64,000 nt of DNA, from contig NZ_JVNU01000049.1 of NCBI RefSeq assembly GCF_001071995.1, forward strand, positions 26,427 to 90,426, in the 5' to 3' direction. The notes beneath the pieces were generated by a model. The model saw only the letters and a list, made by a program, of their open reading frames with translations, did no database searches and was not told the DNA's origin. This document shows positions 36,226 through 44,817 of the stretch, in pieces. Each line of letters begins with the position of its first letter. Within the stretch, counting starts at the first letter, position 1. Position numbers and translations under genes: made by a program. Origin of the DNA: Streptococcus sp. 263_SSPC (GTDB lineage Bacteria > Bacillota > Bacilli > Lactobacillales > Aerococcaceae).

Positions 36226-36603
36226 TTATAGTGTATTTTTAATTTTTTGAATCTCTTCTTCAGATAATCCGGTGTGTTTCATGATTTCTGTGATAGGAAG
36301 ATTCATTTTAAGAAATGCCAAAACTTGACCTTCTTTAAGTCCAGCTTCTCTAGCGGTCTCTTTGGCATATTCGATTGTTTTCCAATAGACTTCTTCGTAT
36401 TTTTCCATTTGTTCCGCCATCTTCATTTCCTCCGAATCTAAATTATAGAAATCAACAACAGCATAAGCGTCTTGAATTTCTTTGGATGCTTTTGCCGTGA
36501 TTGTACCATTTTTAAGGAAATTTCTCCACGAATCGTAAAAGCGGTTTTTGATTGGAGTAAACCGTGTCGAATTGCACACGGTTAATTTTAAAGGATGATG
36601 CAC
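36226..36603 (-). pseudogene. Truncated Rpn/PD-(D/E)XK transposase-like gene (C-terminal remnant)
   Basis: The open frame encodes about 105 meaningful residues. WRNFLKNGTI, then AEQMEKYEEVYWKTIEYAKE, EAGLKEGQ and a C-terminal LPITEIMKHTGLSEEEIQKI helix are the usual C-terminal part of Rpn-family recombination-promoting nucleases, which are normally near 280-300 residues. The N-terminal nuclease domain is missing; the frame runs instead into the promoter of the next gene, where the apparent start codon has no family support. It is best read as the decayed tail of a mobile-type gene. Confidence 0.7.
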
Positions 36604-36680
36604 TTTTTCAATTTGTGTTCGAATATCAAGGCGGAGTGTGCTATACTAGTAAAGATTTAGTATTGAAAGGATCTGATGAA

Positions 36681-37667
36681 ATGTCATCATTCATGGAAAA
36701 AAGAAAAGGATTGGTGTGTACATTTGCCATTGCGGTTGTCTCAGTGATGCTTGATAAACTATTCCCAGTCATCGGGAGTGCGGTATTTGCCATTATTTTA
36801 GGGATGGCCTTAAACCAATTTTGGAAAATCCCAAGTGATTTTAGACCGGGGATTAATTATTCAGCGAAAAAATTATTACATTACTCCATTATCGCGCTAG
36901 GATTTACAATGTCGTTTGCGCAAGTGAGCCAAACAGGTGCATCATCGTTCCCAGTGACGATTGTGACCATCTCGATTGCGTTTCTAACAGCGCTACTTGT
37001 AGGAAATTTCTTCAAATTGTCTCGTCCACTGAAGATTCTTGTTGGTTTCGGGACTGCGATTTGCGGGGGATCTGCGATTGCGGCAGCTTCACCGATTATT
37101 AGAGCAGAAGATGATGAAGTCGCGTTGTCAATTTCAACCATTTTCCTATTCAACGTCATCGCGGTATTCCTATTCCCATTCTTAGGACATATGATGGGCA
37201 TGGACGCGTCGCAATTCGGACTTTTCGCAGGGACAGCGATTAACGATACATCAAGCGTGGTTGCAGCCGGCGCAAGTTACAGTGCAGAAGCGTTAGAAAT
37301 CGCGACAATCGTGAAACTTACTCGTGCGTTGATGATTGTTCCAGCCTGTCTCGTATTATCATTTGTCGAAGCACGTCGCATGAAACAAGAAGGACAAAGC
37401 GTTCAATGGAAGAATATCGTGCCAATGTTTATCATTTGGTTCATGGTCGCTTCCATCATTACAAGTGTGGGATTATTCCCAAATTCCCTTGTACCGTATG
37501 CAAAATTAGCATCTAACTGGTTGATGGCGATGGCTTTAGCAGGTATCGGTATGCAAGTATCCTTCCAACAATTCAAAGAAGCAGGGGCAAAACCAATCTT
37601 AACCGGTTTAGCTACTTGGTTTATGGTGACTGTCACTAGCTTAATCATGCAGTACTTCGTTTTATAG
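36681..37667 (+). CDS. YeiH-family (UPF0324) putative sulfate/anion exporter
   Basis: A 328-residue integral membrane protein with about ten helices. The ATG at 36681 follows AAAGGATCTG; the frame upstream to 36564 crosses the promoter. Family markers are KLLHYSIIALGFTMSF, the glycine-rich GTAICGGSAIAAASPII near residue 110 and INDTSSVVAAGASYS. Members are annotated as putative sulfate exporters, but transport substrate is not firmly established. It forms an operon with a small membrane gene. Confidence 0.88.
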   Translation: MSSFMEKRKGLVCTFAIAVVSVMLDKLFPVIGSAVFAIILGMALNQFWKIPSDFRPGINYSAKKLLHYSIIALGFTMSFAQVSQTGASSFPVTIVTISIAFLTALLVGNFFKLSRPLKILVGFGTAICGGSAIAAASPIIRAEDDEVALSISTIFLFNVIAVFLFPFLGHMMGMDASQFGLFAGTAINDTSSVVAAGASYSAEALEIATIVKLTRALMIVPACLVLSFVEARRMKQEGQSVQWKNIVPMFIIWFMVASIITSVGLFPNSLVPYAKLASNWLMAMALAGIGMQVSFQQFKEAGAKPILTGLATWFMVTVTSLIMQYFVL

Positions 37668-37679
37668 AAAGGACGCCGT

Positions 37680-37871
37680 ATGAAAAGATTATTGGGACTC
37701 GGGTTTTGGATTAGTGCCTTGTACTTTATCTTATATACGAAAATTCCAGTGCTACAAGCTTTCGTGAATACACCAGTAGGACCGTATGTGCATGTGGCGA
37801 TGGTCGTTTTACTGATTGTGGGAATTTTCTTCTACGTACTGCGCATTATCCATTACTTATTTTTCCCGTAA
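37680..37871 (+). CDS. Small two-helix membrane protein (63 aa)
   Basis: MKRLLGLGFWISALYFILYT forms a first hydrophobic helix and VHVAMVVLLIVGIFFYVLRI a second. It starts 12 bp after the YeiH-family gene with AAAGGACGC as ribosome binding site and ends before a strong terminator, so it is co-transcribed with that transporter. I do not recognise the family; it could be a small subunit or an independent protein. Confidence 0.65.
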   Translation: MKRLLGLGFWISALYFILYTKIPVLQAFVNTPVGPYVHVAMVVLLIVGIFFYVLRIIHYLFFP

Positions 37872-37878
37872 ACATAGA

Positions 37879-37910
37879 AAAGAGCTTAGGCAATCGCCTA
37901 AGCTCTTTTT
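37879..37910. terminator. Bidirectional terminator
   Basis: GAGCTTAGGC and GCCTAAGCTC pair around four bases with flanking A and T runs. It separates the convergent YeiH operon and the mevalonate operon. Confidence 0.88.
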
Positions 37911-37914
37911 GTGT

Positions 37915-38979
37915 TTAACGTTGTGCAAGATGTTTCCAATCAATCCCGCGGGCGTCACACCAGTTTTGGATGCTTGGTGCGACCACGATAGGGGCTTGTT
38001 GGAGACTAGAAATACTATTAGCACCGACAAGCGTTAAGATTGTTGTCAGTTGCTCTTTCCATGTTTGAACCGTATGGATGGCGTCTAGAAGGGAGTCATC
38101 TTTACGTACGAGATGCAACATTTCACCAGACATTCCGACAAGGCTGGCTCCTAGCGCGAAGCATTTGGCCATGTCCATTGGCGTTTTCACGCCGCCGGAA
38201 GCGATGATTGTGGTGCGGCTTCCTTGGGCTTCCATGAGCGACGTCAAGGTCGTTTGTCCCCAGTCTTCAAGGAAATCGAGTTTATCTTCCTTGCGACGGC
38301 CGTTTTCGATTTTGGCGAAATTCGTACCGCCTGTACCGCTAATGTCAATAGCGGCAACTCCGATACTCTCTAGTTGCGCAATGGCTTCACGGCTAAATCC
38401 GAATCCGACTTCTTTGACGATGACGGGAACGGCACTTGTTTTCACGATTGCTTCGATGTTTTTGAGCCAATTGCTAAAGACGCGGTCGCCTTCTGGCATC
38501 ACGAGTTCTTGTGCACGGTTGACGTGAATTTGAATCGCGTTTGCTTCGATGAGTTCGACGGCGCGTTTTGCGGCTTCGGCGTCGTAATGCGCACCAAGGT
38601 TCGCGAATAGGATGCCGTTTGGATTTTCCTGGCGAATCACCTTGAAACTTTCCGCACTTTCAGGAAATTTCATCGCGATACTCATCGAACCTGTCGCCAT
38701 TGCCATGCCTGTTTCACGAGCCAAGATGGCTAAGCGTTGGTTTAACGCAGTCGTGAGTGGACTTCCACCCGTGATGGCGTTGATGAAAAATGGAACGTCG
38801 AAGGTGAGTCCGGCGAGCTTTGTCTTTAGTGACACATCAGCCACATCGACGGTCGTGAAGGGATGATGCACGAAGCGCGTTTCTACGAACTCGGGAGCGC
38901 TCGTTGCACGGTATTGTTGGTTCGCATGACCTACGTGCTCGTCCTTTCGATTCATTTGTTGTTGAAATAAATCCATCAT
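37915..38979 (-). CDS. fni: Type 2 isopentenyl-diphosphate delta-isomerase
   Basis: A 354-residue FMN- and NADPH-dependent isomerase converting IPP to DMAPP. It has NRKDEHVGHA at the N-terminus, FFINAITGGS, the VIVKEVGFGFS strand, DISGTGGTNFAKIE near residue 210, and the FMN phosphate site ASGGVKTPMDMAKC. It is the last gene of the operon mvk-mvaD-pmk-fni and ends the mevalonate route that supplies isoprenoids for undecaprenyl phosphate and quinones. Confidence 0.95.
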   Translation of the reverse strand: MMDLFQQQMNRKDEHVGHANQQYRATSAPEFVETRFVHHPFTTVDVADVSLKTKLAGLTFDVPFFINAITGGSPLTTALNQRLAILARETGMAMATGSMSIAMKFPESAESFKVIRQENPNGILFANLGAHYDAEAAKRAVELIEANAIQIHVNRAQELVMPEGDRVFSNWLKNIEAIVKTSAVPVIVKEVGFGFSREAIAQLESIGVAAIDISGTGGTNFAKIENGRRKEDKLDFLEDWGQTTLTSLMEAQGSRTTIIASGGVKTPMDMAKCFALGASLVGMSGEMLHLVRKDDSLLDAIHTVQTWKEQLTTILTLVGANSISSLQQAPIVVAPSIQNWCDARGIDWKHLAQR

Positions 38980-38988
38980 TAATCTCCT

Positions 38989-40071
38989 TTACCAGGCTTC
39001 AGCGATGGTCAGCGGAAGCACTTGAATTTGAGCCTTGGCCCATTGGTTTTCGATTTGTTGTCGTTGAGTTTCGTTTTGTGTAAAGCAAATACCGCAGTCG
39101 CCACCACCAGCGCCTGATGTTTTTGCGCAAGCACCGACTTGTTCTGCAAGGTCGCAGAGCGCTTGGAGTGCGGGTGTTTCGATTTCTAGCTGCATCACTT
39201 GTGCAAATTCATTTAATAGTGCACGGTTAGAACGAATGCCTTCTTGTAAGGCCGGTATGTCTTGTTTGTTCCAAGCACTTTGTAGGCCTTGAACGATGGC
39301 GTGACTCTTTACAAGAAATTCCTTGTAAAAGGCGCTATCCGTTGCCACTTTCCGTTTCTTATCAGTGGCTTGAATGAGTGAATCGGTAATCGCGACTTGT
39401 CCCGTCCATCCTACTAAGAGGGTGAAGTCTGGGATTTCTGGAAGACGTTCAATCAAGAGGTCTTTCCAGTCAGCATCACAAATTTCTTTGATAGTTTGGC
39501 TTTGTAATTTTACGAGTAAATCGCTTCTGTCTGGACTTGTGTAATAGACCATTCCTCCAAAAGAAGAGGCGGCGATATCTCCAAAGGATCCACGTTGGGA
39601 TAAGCGGAGATTCGTTAACACACTCAGCTTATAGACGAGTAGAGATGTGCGCGGAGTCTTGTAAAAATCAAGAACGGCTTGAATCGTTGCGACTACAACG
39701 GCACCACTGGAACCAAGTCCATATTTAATACCACGCTTAGCGTCATCGAGTTCACTTGTAATCGAAAGCGAGTAGAGGGCAAATGTTTCTTTGCCGGCTT
39801 CGCGTACATACTGTTCCGCGACCAGAATCGCTGCTTCGACTAGTTTATAGGGATGCTCTCCCTCTGCACGGAATAGTTCTCCCTCGCGAGTCCATTCCAC
39901 AACGACATCTGGATTTTGCGTAGAGGTTAAGGTTCCTACACTAGTAGCTTCGTCGATTGTGACGGTTAAGTAGCGCGATACCGCTACAACAATGGCACCG
40001 TGTCCGGGTTCGACAACCGCATATTCTCCGGCGATAAAGAGTTTACCGGGAGCTTTTGAAGTAATCGTCAC
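38989..40071 (-). CDS. mvaK2: Phosphomevalonate kinase
   Basis: A GHMP kinase of about 360 residues. I prefer the GTG start at 40071 (VTITSKAPGKLFIAGEYAVVE), which follows GAAGGGAAG; an ATG at 40098 lies inside mvaD. Motif 1 is PGKLFIAGEYAV, motif 2 is KYGLGSSGAVVVATI, and motif 3 is CAKTSGAGGGDCGI near the C-terminus. It phosphorylates phosphomevalonate to diphosphomevalonate. It lies four bases from mvaD and nine from fni. Confidence 0.93.
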   Translation of the reverse strand: MTITSKAPGKLFIAGEYAVVEPGHGAIVVAVSRYLTVTIDEATSVGTLTSTQNPDVVVEWTREGELFRAEGEHPYKLVEAAILVAEQYVREAGKETFALYSLSITSELDDAKRGIKYGLGSSGAVVVATIQAVLDFYKTPRTSLLVYKLSVLTNLRLSQRGSFGDIAASSFGGMVYYTSPDRSDLLVKLQSQTIKEICDADWKDLLIERLPEIPDFTLLVGWTGQVAITDSLIQATDKKRKVATDSAFYKEFLVKSHAIVQGLQSAWNKQDIPALQEGIRSNRALLNEFAQVMQLEIETPALQALCDLAEQVGACAKTSGAGGGDCGICFTQNETQRQQIENQWAKAQIQVLPLTIAEAW

Positions 40072-40075
40072 GCGC

Positions 40076-41098
40076 TCACTTCCCTTCAAAAGCGGCAAGA
40101 GAAGCGTTCCATTCGTCTTCTGTCAATGTACGAATACCTTCTCCTGGAAGCGTAGGGATGAGTTTTTCACTCGGGAATACTTTGCCAAGGTCTTCCATAA
40201 TCGTTGGAATATCACTCGCATTGCAAATCACTTTGACGTTTGGCCCAGCATCCATCGTGAAGTAGGCAGGAATGCCTCGTTCTTCTCGAATTGTGCGAAT
40301 CGTTTGTTGGGCGATAATACTCTCCGGTTCGAAATAACAGAATGGAGGGTTACTTGCCAGCATCGTAGCGTGCATTTTCATGCCGTTAAATTCCGCAATA
40401 GAACCGATGCGATGAATGTCGCGGTCCTTGATGGCCTCTTTGATGTCGGCTAAATCGGTCGCCGCTGAAGTGACCCAACCTTCGTAAAATGGAGAAGTAG
40501 AAACGGTCAATTCCATGCCGGCGCGACTCGAAATTTTCTTCTCGGCCGCACTCACGACGATAATAATCATCCCGATGTCAAAGTTCGCATCGTCGACAGG
40601 AATCGCCATACTGTTCTCGTTGGAGTCTCCTTTATTCCATTCGACAAATCCGCCAAAGAGACTACGAGTAGCACTGCCGCTTCCACGACGCGCGTAAGTC
40701 GATAATTGTTGGGCAGGCAACTGAAGGCCTGTCGCCTCGTTCATCGCACCTGCTAGTGCCGCAAAGGCGGAGGCAGAGCTCGCAAGGCCTGCAGCTGTTG
40801 GTACGAAGTTTAAGCTCTCGACACGAGCACGACGCGTATCTCCTGTTTCAGCGCGGAACAAGTCTAAGAAACGCGTGATTTTGGCCGTTGCCGCTTCGTC
40901 TTGTTTGGCGCCATTAAGATAGAATTCATCTTCTGTTAAAGCGTCTGTGAGTTCGACTTTAGTATCGGTATAGAAGGCTTCGAGGGTCAAAGAAAGGCTA
41001 CTATTCATCGGAATGAAGAGCTCCTTATTTTCCTTGCCCCAATATTTAATCAGTGCGATATTCGTATGCGCACGCGTGATTCCAATGTTCGATGTCAT
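40076..41098 (-). CDS. mvaD: Diphosphomevalonate decarboxylase
   Basis: A 340-residue GHMP-superfamily enzyme that makes isopentenyl diphosphate by ATP-dependent decarboxylation. It has the N-terminal RAHTNIALIKYWGKENKELF and MNSSLSLTL segments, the ATP loop PTAAGLASSASAFAALA near residue 97, RRGSGSATRSLFGGFVEW, and the catalytic aspartate in YFTMDAGPNVKV. It overlaps the mevalonate kinase gene by the four bases ATGA. Confidence 0.96.
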   Translation of the reverse strand: MTSNIGITRAHTNIALIKYWGKENKELFIPMNSSLSLTLEAFYTDTKVELTDALTEDEFYLNGAKQDEAATAKITRFLDLFRAETGDTRRARVESLNFVPTAAGLASSASAFAALAGAMNEATGLQLPAQQLSTYARRGSGSATRSLFGGFVEWNKGDSNENSMAIPVDDANFDIGMIIIVVSAAEKKISSRAGMELTVSTSPFYEGWVTSAATDLADIKEAIKDRDIHRIGSIAEFNGMKMHATMLASNPPFCYFEPESIIAQQTIRTIREERGIPAYFTMDAGPNVKVICNASDIPTIMEDLGKVFPSEKLIPTLPGEGIRTLTEDEWNASLAAFEGK

Positions 41099-42069
41099 TT
41101 GGGTTTCTCCTTTTTCGCCAGCGACTGAATCCAGACCGCCTGCGCTCCTTGTTTCATGAATTGTTCTTGTAAATGAAGGGCGTCTTCCTCGGTTTCAACG
41201 AGGGCAATCATGCATCCGCCAAGGCCGCCGCCTGTGACTTTTGCCCCAAGTGCGTTGTTTTGATGGGCTGTATCGACGAGTGTATCGATGACGTCATGCG
41301 ACACGCCGAGTTGTTGGAGGCGCTCATGATTTTCACTCATCAGTTGCCCTAGTTTTTGAGGGTTTTGTTCCTCGATGGCCTCTTTCGTTTCATTTACGAT
41401 AGCGCCAATCGATTGAACCGCATCCGCACCTGTCTCTTGTGTAGTAGGGTCGATGATGCGTTCTTGCAAGGTGCTGACATGATGCACCGCTTGCTTCGTA
41501 TTTCCAGTCACACCCGAATCGGCAATCACGAGGTACGCTGGCATATCGAGGTGGAGCGTTTGTAGTTCTTGTTCTTTTTGGAAAAATACAGGACGCGTCC
41601 CGCTCGTTGTCGCCGTGTCCACGCCGCTCGGATTTCCATGCGAAATGGTTTCTGCGCCTTGAACGATGTCCCATAAGGTTTCTTCAGGAAGAGTCGCATT
41701 CAAGAAATCGAAAATGGCACGCACCACCGCAACGCTGACTGCAGCACTCGAGCCCATTCCACGTTCTGCAGGAATCGTTGATTCAATCGAGAGCGTAAAA
41801 GTATGAGCCGTCACTTCTTTTTCAGAGGCTACTTTGAACGCTTCGCGAATCGCAAATTGCAGCCCTGCCATTGAAGTAGGCATCTCGTTTACGTTACCTG
41901 TATAAAGTTCACATTGAATCATTTGGCCTTCTTTTGCAGCGACGATATCCGCCTTCACGTAAACCGCGTCAATTGGCAAAGCAATCGCTGGTTCGTGGTA
42001 CACAACGGCATGCTCACCGGCTAGAATAATCTTCCCGTTTGCCAGGCCTGTTCCTGTTTGTGGTTTCAT
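41095..42069 (-). CDS. mvk: Mevalonate kinase
   Basis: A 324-residue GHMP kinase, first gene of the mevalonate operon. The start at 42069 (MKPQTGTGLANGKIIL) follows GAAAGGATTTGTC; a longer start at 42102 overlaps that signal. Motif 1 is GKIILAGEHAVVY, motif 2 PAERGMGSSAAVSVA, and motif 3 VTGGGLGGCMIAL. It phosphorylates mevalonate. The upstream genes mvaS and mvaA (HMG-CoA synthase and reductase) are not in the window. Confidence 0.95.
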   Translation of the reverse strand: MKPQTGTGLANGKIILAGEHAVVYHEPAIALPIDAVYVKADIVAAKEGQMIQCELYTGNVNEMPTSMAGLQFAIREAFKVASEKEVTAHTFTLSIESTIPAERGMGSSAAVSVAVVRAIFDFLNATLPEETLWDIVQGAETISHGNPSGVDTATTSGTRPVFFQKEQELQTLHLDMPAYLVIADSGVTGNTKQAVHHVSTLQERIIDPTTQETGADAVQSIGAIVNETKEAIEEQNPQKLGQLMSENHERLQQLGVSHDVIDTLVDTAHQNNALGAKVTGGGLGGCMIALVETEEDALHLQEQFMKQGAQAVWIQSLAKKEKPK

Positions 42070-42239
42070 ACGACAAATCCTTTCCTTATATTCACTTTTC
42101 ATTCTACTAAATCCACGCCCTTACGTAAACAAACACGGCGATTTCATGGGAAAAACTTAAATTTATAAGAAATAGAAACCGTGTTCAACTTGTGGTACAA
42201 TTCAAGAATAGGACTCAGTAGCTGAAGGAGACGAATCCG

Positions 42240-43163
42240 TTGAAAGAAAACGAGACGTATTACCAAATTAAACGAGATGAGTGGAGCCAGTACGAAGGCG
42301 CCCATCCATTCACAATGACGAGAGAAGAACTAGCGCACTTAACATCGTTAAACGACCGCATTTCCCTACAGGATGTGCAAGAAGTGTATGTGCCAATGCT
42401 CGATTATTTCGATTTATACTTTAAAAAACATATTGAATTACGCAGCGAGGAACAGCAATTTCTTCATCAAACGAAGAAAACAGTGCCGTTTATTATCGGA
42501 GTTTCTGGGAGTGTGGCCGTCGGGAAGAGTACGACCGCCCGCTTAATGCAAACGATGCTGCAACAACGCTACCCGGATAAGCGTGTGTTCCTAATGACCA
42601 CAGACGGATTCTTATTACCGACTCAGGAACTGATTAACCGCGGAATCTTAGACCGTAAAGGATTCCCGGAAAGTTACGACATGGAAGCTCTCGTTCATTT
42701 CTTACTCGAAGTGAAGACGGGAAATCCAAGCGTGGATGCGCCAGTGTATTCGCATGAGATTTACGATATTGTGCCAGGGGAAGTGCAGACGATTGAGTCT
42801 CCAGACATCTTAATTGTTGAGGGGATTAATGTGTTGCAACTACCGCCAAATCGCGAAATTTACGTGAGTGATTTCTTCGACTGGTCGATTTTCGTAGATG
42901 CCGATGCAACGCTGATTGAGCAATGGTACTTGGAGCGTTTTGAGCTCTTGATGGACCGTGCGAAATCACAGCCGGATAACTATTACTATCAATATGCGAT
43001 TGGGAATCGTGCGGACGCGATTGCGATGGCGAAAGATGTGTGGCAGAAGACTAACCTGAAGAACCTTAAGGAATACATCTTACCAACGAAAACCCGCGCC
43101 GACTTCATCCTACATAAAACAGTGGGACATCATATTGATTTTGTGCAAATTAAAAAATATTAG
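42240..43163 (+). CDS. coaA: Pantothenate kinase type I
   Basis: A 307-residue kinase that starts coenzyme A synthesis. It has FIIGVSGSVAVGKSTTARL (P-loop, about residues 84-102), FLMTTDGFLLP, RKGFPESYDMEAL and the C-terminal YILPTKTRADFILHK of CoaA. The start is a TTG at 42240 after GAAGGAG, a weaker codon that may limit expression. A TACAAT -10 box lies near 42196. Confidence 0.94.
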   Translation: MKENETYYQIKRDEWSQYEGAHPFTMTREELAHLTSLNDRISLQDVQEVYVPMLDYFDLYFKKHIELRSEEQQFLHQTKKTVPFIIGVSGSVAVGKSTTARLMQTMLQQRYPDKRVFLMTTDGFLLPTQELINRGILDRKGFPESYDMEALVHFLLEVKTGNPSVDAPVYSHEIYDIVPGEVQTIESPDILIVEGINVLQLPPNREIYVSDFFDWSIFVDADATLIEQWYLERFELLMDRAKSQPDNYYYQYAIGNRADAIAMAKDVWQKTNLKNLKEYILPTKTRADFILHKTVGHHIDFVQIKKY

Positions 43164-43167
43164 GTAC

Positions 43168-43356
43168 ATCGATTACTCAAAATCCTTGCGGATTTTTTTA
43201 TAATCACTGTAATGGGGCACCGGATTGAGCCTTCGTCTCAATCTCTACCAAGCTTCAAACTGACTCTACGGGTTTCACCCTAAAGTCAGTAATTCACATT
43301 GGTTGCTATCCCCCATTACTGCGATTATAAAATCCGCTTGATTTTTCGTAATCGAT
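43168..43356. repeat. Inverted-repeat structured element, copy 2
   Basis: Begins five bases after the coaA stop. The left arm ATCGATTAC..AATCCTTGCGGATTT..TTATAATCACTGTAATGGGG matches the complement of the right arm CCCCATTACTGCGATTATAA..AATCCGC..GTAATCGAT. A conserved GCACCGG.TTGAGCCT segment follows the left arm as in copy 1 (18452-18638). The inner hairpin ACTGACT..GGGT/ACCC..AGTCAGT (43259-43290) differs in sequence from that of copy 1 but holds the same place. Confidence 0.75.
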
Positions 43357-43494
43357 TATTTTTTTACAACAATGTATGTGCCCTGTTTTAGTAGGTGAAG
43401 CGGTACGGGATTCTTAGTAAGAGTACGGGGAATCGTAAGAAAGAGTACATCTTTGTTTATTGCAAAAAAATTAAAAACAAAATGTAAAATTCTC
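43357..43494. other. Non-coding stretch before the DUF/XRE pair
   Basis: About 140 bp of AT-rich DNA between the repeat element and the next promoter. I see no gene or structure in it. Confidence 0.4.
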
Positions 43495-43522
43495 TTGACA
43501 TTTTTAGGTAGGAGAGTATAAT
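43495..43522 (+). promoter_or_regulatory. Promoter of the membrane-protein/XRE pair
   Basis: TTGACA (43495-43500) and TATAAT (43517-43522) are both perfect consensus boxes, separated by 16 bases. A second TTGACA lies at about 43541. Confidence 0.8.
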
Positions 43523-43575
43523 TTGAAATGTAAAGAGCTCTTGACATTATTACAGAAATTTGGAGGAACAAAGCC

Positions 43576-43905
43576 ATGAAAAAGATGGATGAAATGGACA
43601 GAGATATTCAGTTGCGTTCTGAGGCGTGGGGCTATAAAACAGCGCTTTTGGGTTTATGTGCATGGACAGGATTTAATATCTATCAAGCACTTGTTGGTGG
43701 TGGCAAACTTGAAATGCTTCCTTGTTTAATTTTGCTCTTATCTGTAAGTGTGCAAGGATTTGCTCAAACCGCAATGAAACGCAATATGATTGCTGGTGAT
43801 GAAGAGTATAAAGAACCAAATAAACTTGTTCAAGGAGTCATTCTAGCAGTTGTCACTGTTATCGTATTATTGGCTGTTGGCGTTTATTTTTTTCAGAAAG
43901 CGTGA
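43576..43905 (+). CDS. Small membrane protein paired with an XRE regulator
   Basis: A 109-residue protein with a charged N-terminus (MDEMDRDIQLRSEAWGYK) and three hydrophobic stretches at about residues 20-40, 46-62 and 84-106. The GGAGG ribosome binding site is strong. It is followed after six bases by a small XRE-type regulator, a two-gene arrangement common in Firmicutes where the HTH protein probably controls the pair. I do not know its function. Confidence 0.75.
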   Translation: MKKMDEMDRDIQLRSEAWGYKTALLGLCAWTGFNIYQALVGGGKLEMLPCLILLLSVSVQGFAQTAMKRNMIAGDEEYKEPNKLVQGVILAVVTVIVLLAVGVYFFQKA

Positions 43906-43911
43906 TGGCAT

Positions 43912-44106
43912 ATGAAAAATAATATTAAACAGCTAAGAAAAGCAGCAGGATTGCGACAAGAGGATATGGCAAAAACGTTGGGTGTAAGCAGACAGACCAT
44001 TATTGCCATTGAGAATGATAAATATAATCCTACCCTTGAACTTGCTATGAGAATTGCAAGGTTACTCCAGCTCAATGTTGAAGAGATTTTTGTGTTAGAG
44101 GACTAA
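43912..44106 (+). CDS. XRE-family transcriptional regulator (YozG-like)
   Basis: A 64-residue single-domain HTH_3 protein: IKQLRKAAGLRQEDMAKTLG and VSRQTIIAIENDKYNP are the classical first helices and recognition helix, followed by LELAMRIARLL and NVEEIFVLED. Such minimal Cro-like regulators usually repress their own promoter. It is preceded by the membrane-protein gene and followed by a terminator. Confidence 0.9.
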   Translation: MKNNIKQLRKAAGLRQEDMAKTLGVSRQTIIAIENDKYNPTLELAMRIARLLQLNVEEIFVLED

Positions 44107-44135
44107 AAAGACATAACTGAATACTCAATAAATGA

Positions 44136-44170
44136 AGAGAGATTCCTATTTGTGGGGGAATCTCTTTTTT
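44136..44170 (+). terminator. Terminator after the XRE gene
   Basis: AGAGAGATTCC and GGGAATCTCTTT pair around about nine bases and end in TTTTT. Confidence 0.8.
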
Positions 44171-44274
44171 GTAAAATCCTTAAAAATCCTATTTAAACCG
44201 CGGAATAGTAGTGGTAAAATGTAGGTGAAAAATTGTAGCTTGTAGTATGGTTTCTTTAACAATGAGGTGAGGAC

Positions 44275-44778
44275 ATGTACTTAAAAAGTGATCAAGATAA
44301 ACATCAAAAATTGCCGACTTATGGTGTTGGGCCGTATCTCGTGGCGTGTATAATTGCGATGAATTTGACAGGATGGATGCTGAATAAGTCTGTGCTTGAG
44401 AGTGGACTGTTAAAGGGTGGATTCAAAGATTTGTTTGATTTAATTGGATTCATCTTAATGTTCGTTGCGACGAGAATCTGGTGGCTTAGCGTGGTGAAGT
44501 CAGATATTGATACGAGCATCCAAAACAATGAACTCAAGACGACTGGAATCTATGCGCGCACACGCAATCCGATTTACTTTTCGTGGTGGCTCTGCGGCAT
44601 TGGGAGTATCCTAACCATGCATAATGTGTGGTTATTGCTTCTGATTCCAATTCAGTGGGGGCTATTAACCGTTATTATTCGTAATACTGAGGAAAAATGG
44701 CTGTACGAACTGCACGGAGAAGCCTATAAGGATTATTGTGCAAGAGTGAATCGATGGATTCCAATCAAGAAAATTTGA
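44275..44778 (+). CDS. Isoprenylcysteine carboxyl methyltransferase/PEMT-like membrane protein
   Basis: A 167-residue membrane protein with four to five helices. The segment TGIYARTRNPIYFSWWLCGIG near residue 92 and the C-terminal EEKWLYELHGEAYKDYCARVNRWIP contain the RxPxY and E..L...G..Y..Y..RV.R(WF) pattern of the ICMT/phospholipid methyltransferase superfamily. The substrate is unknown in bacteria of this type. The start follows GAGGTGAGGAC. It lies 39 bp before an MBL-fold gene and may be co-transcribed with it. Confidence 0.82.
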   Translation: MYLKSDQDKHQKLPTYGVGPYLVACIIAMNLTGWMLNKSVLESGLLKGGFKDLFDLIGFILMFVATRIWWLSVVKSDIDTSIQNNELKTTGIYARTRNPIYFSWWLCGIGSILTMHNVWLLLLIPIQWGLLTVIIRNTEEKWLYELHGEAYKDYCARVNRWIPIKKI

Positions 44779-44817
44779 TTTTAGAATCGCCAAGACAAAA
44801 GAATCAAGGTGAGAGCG

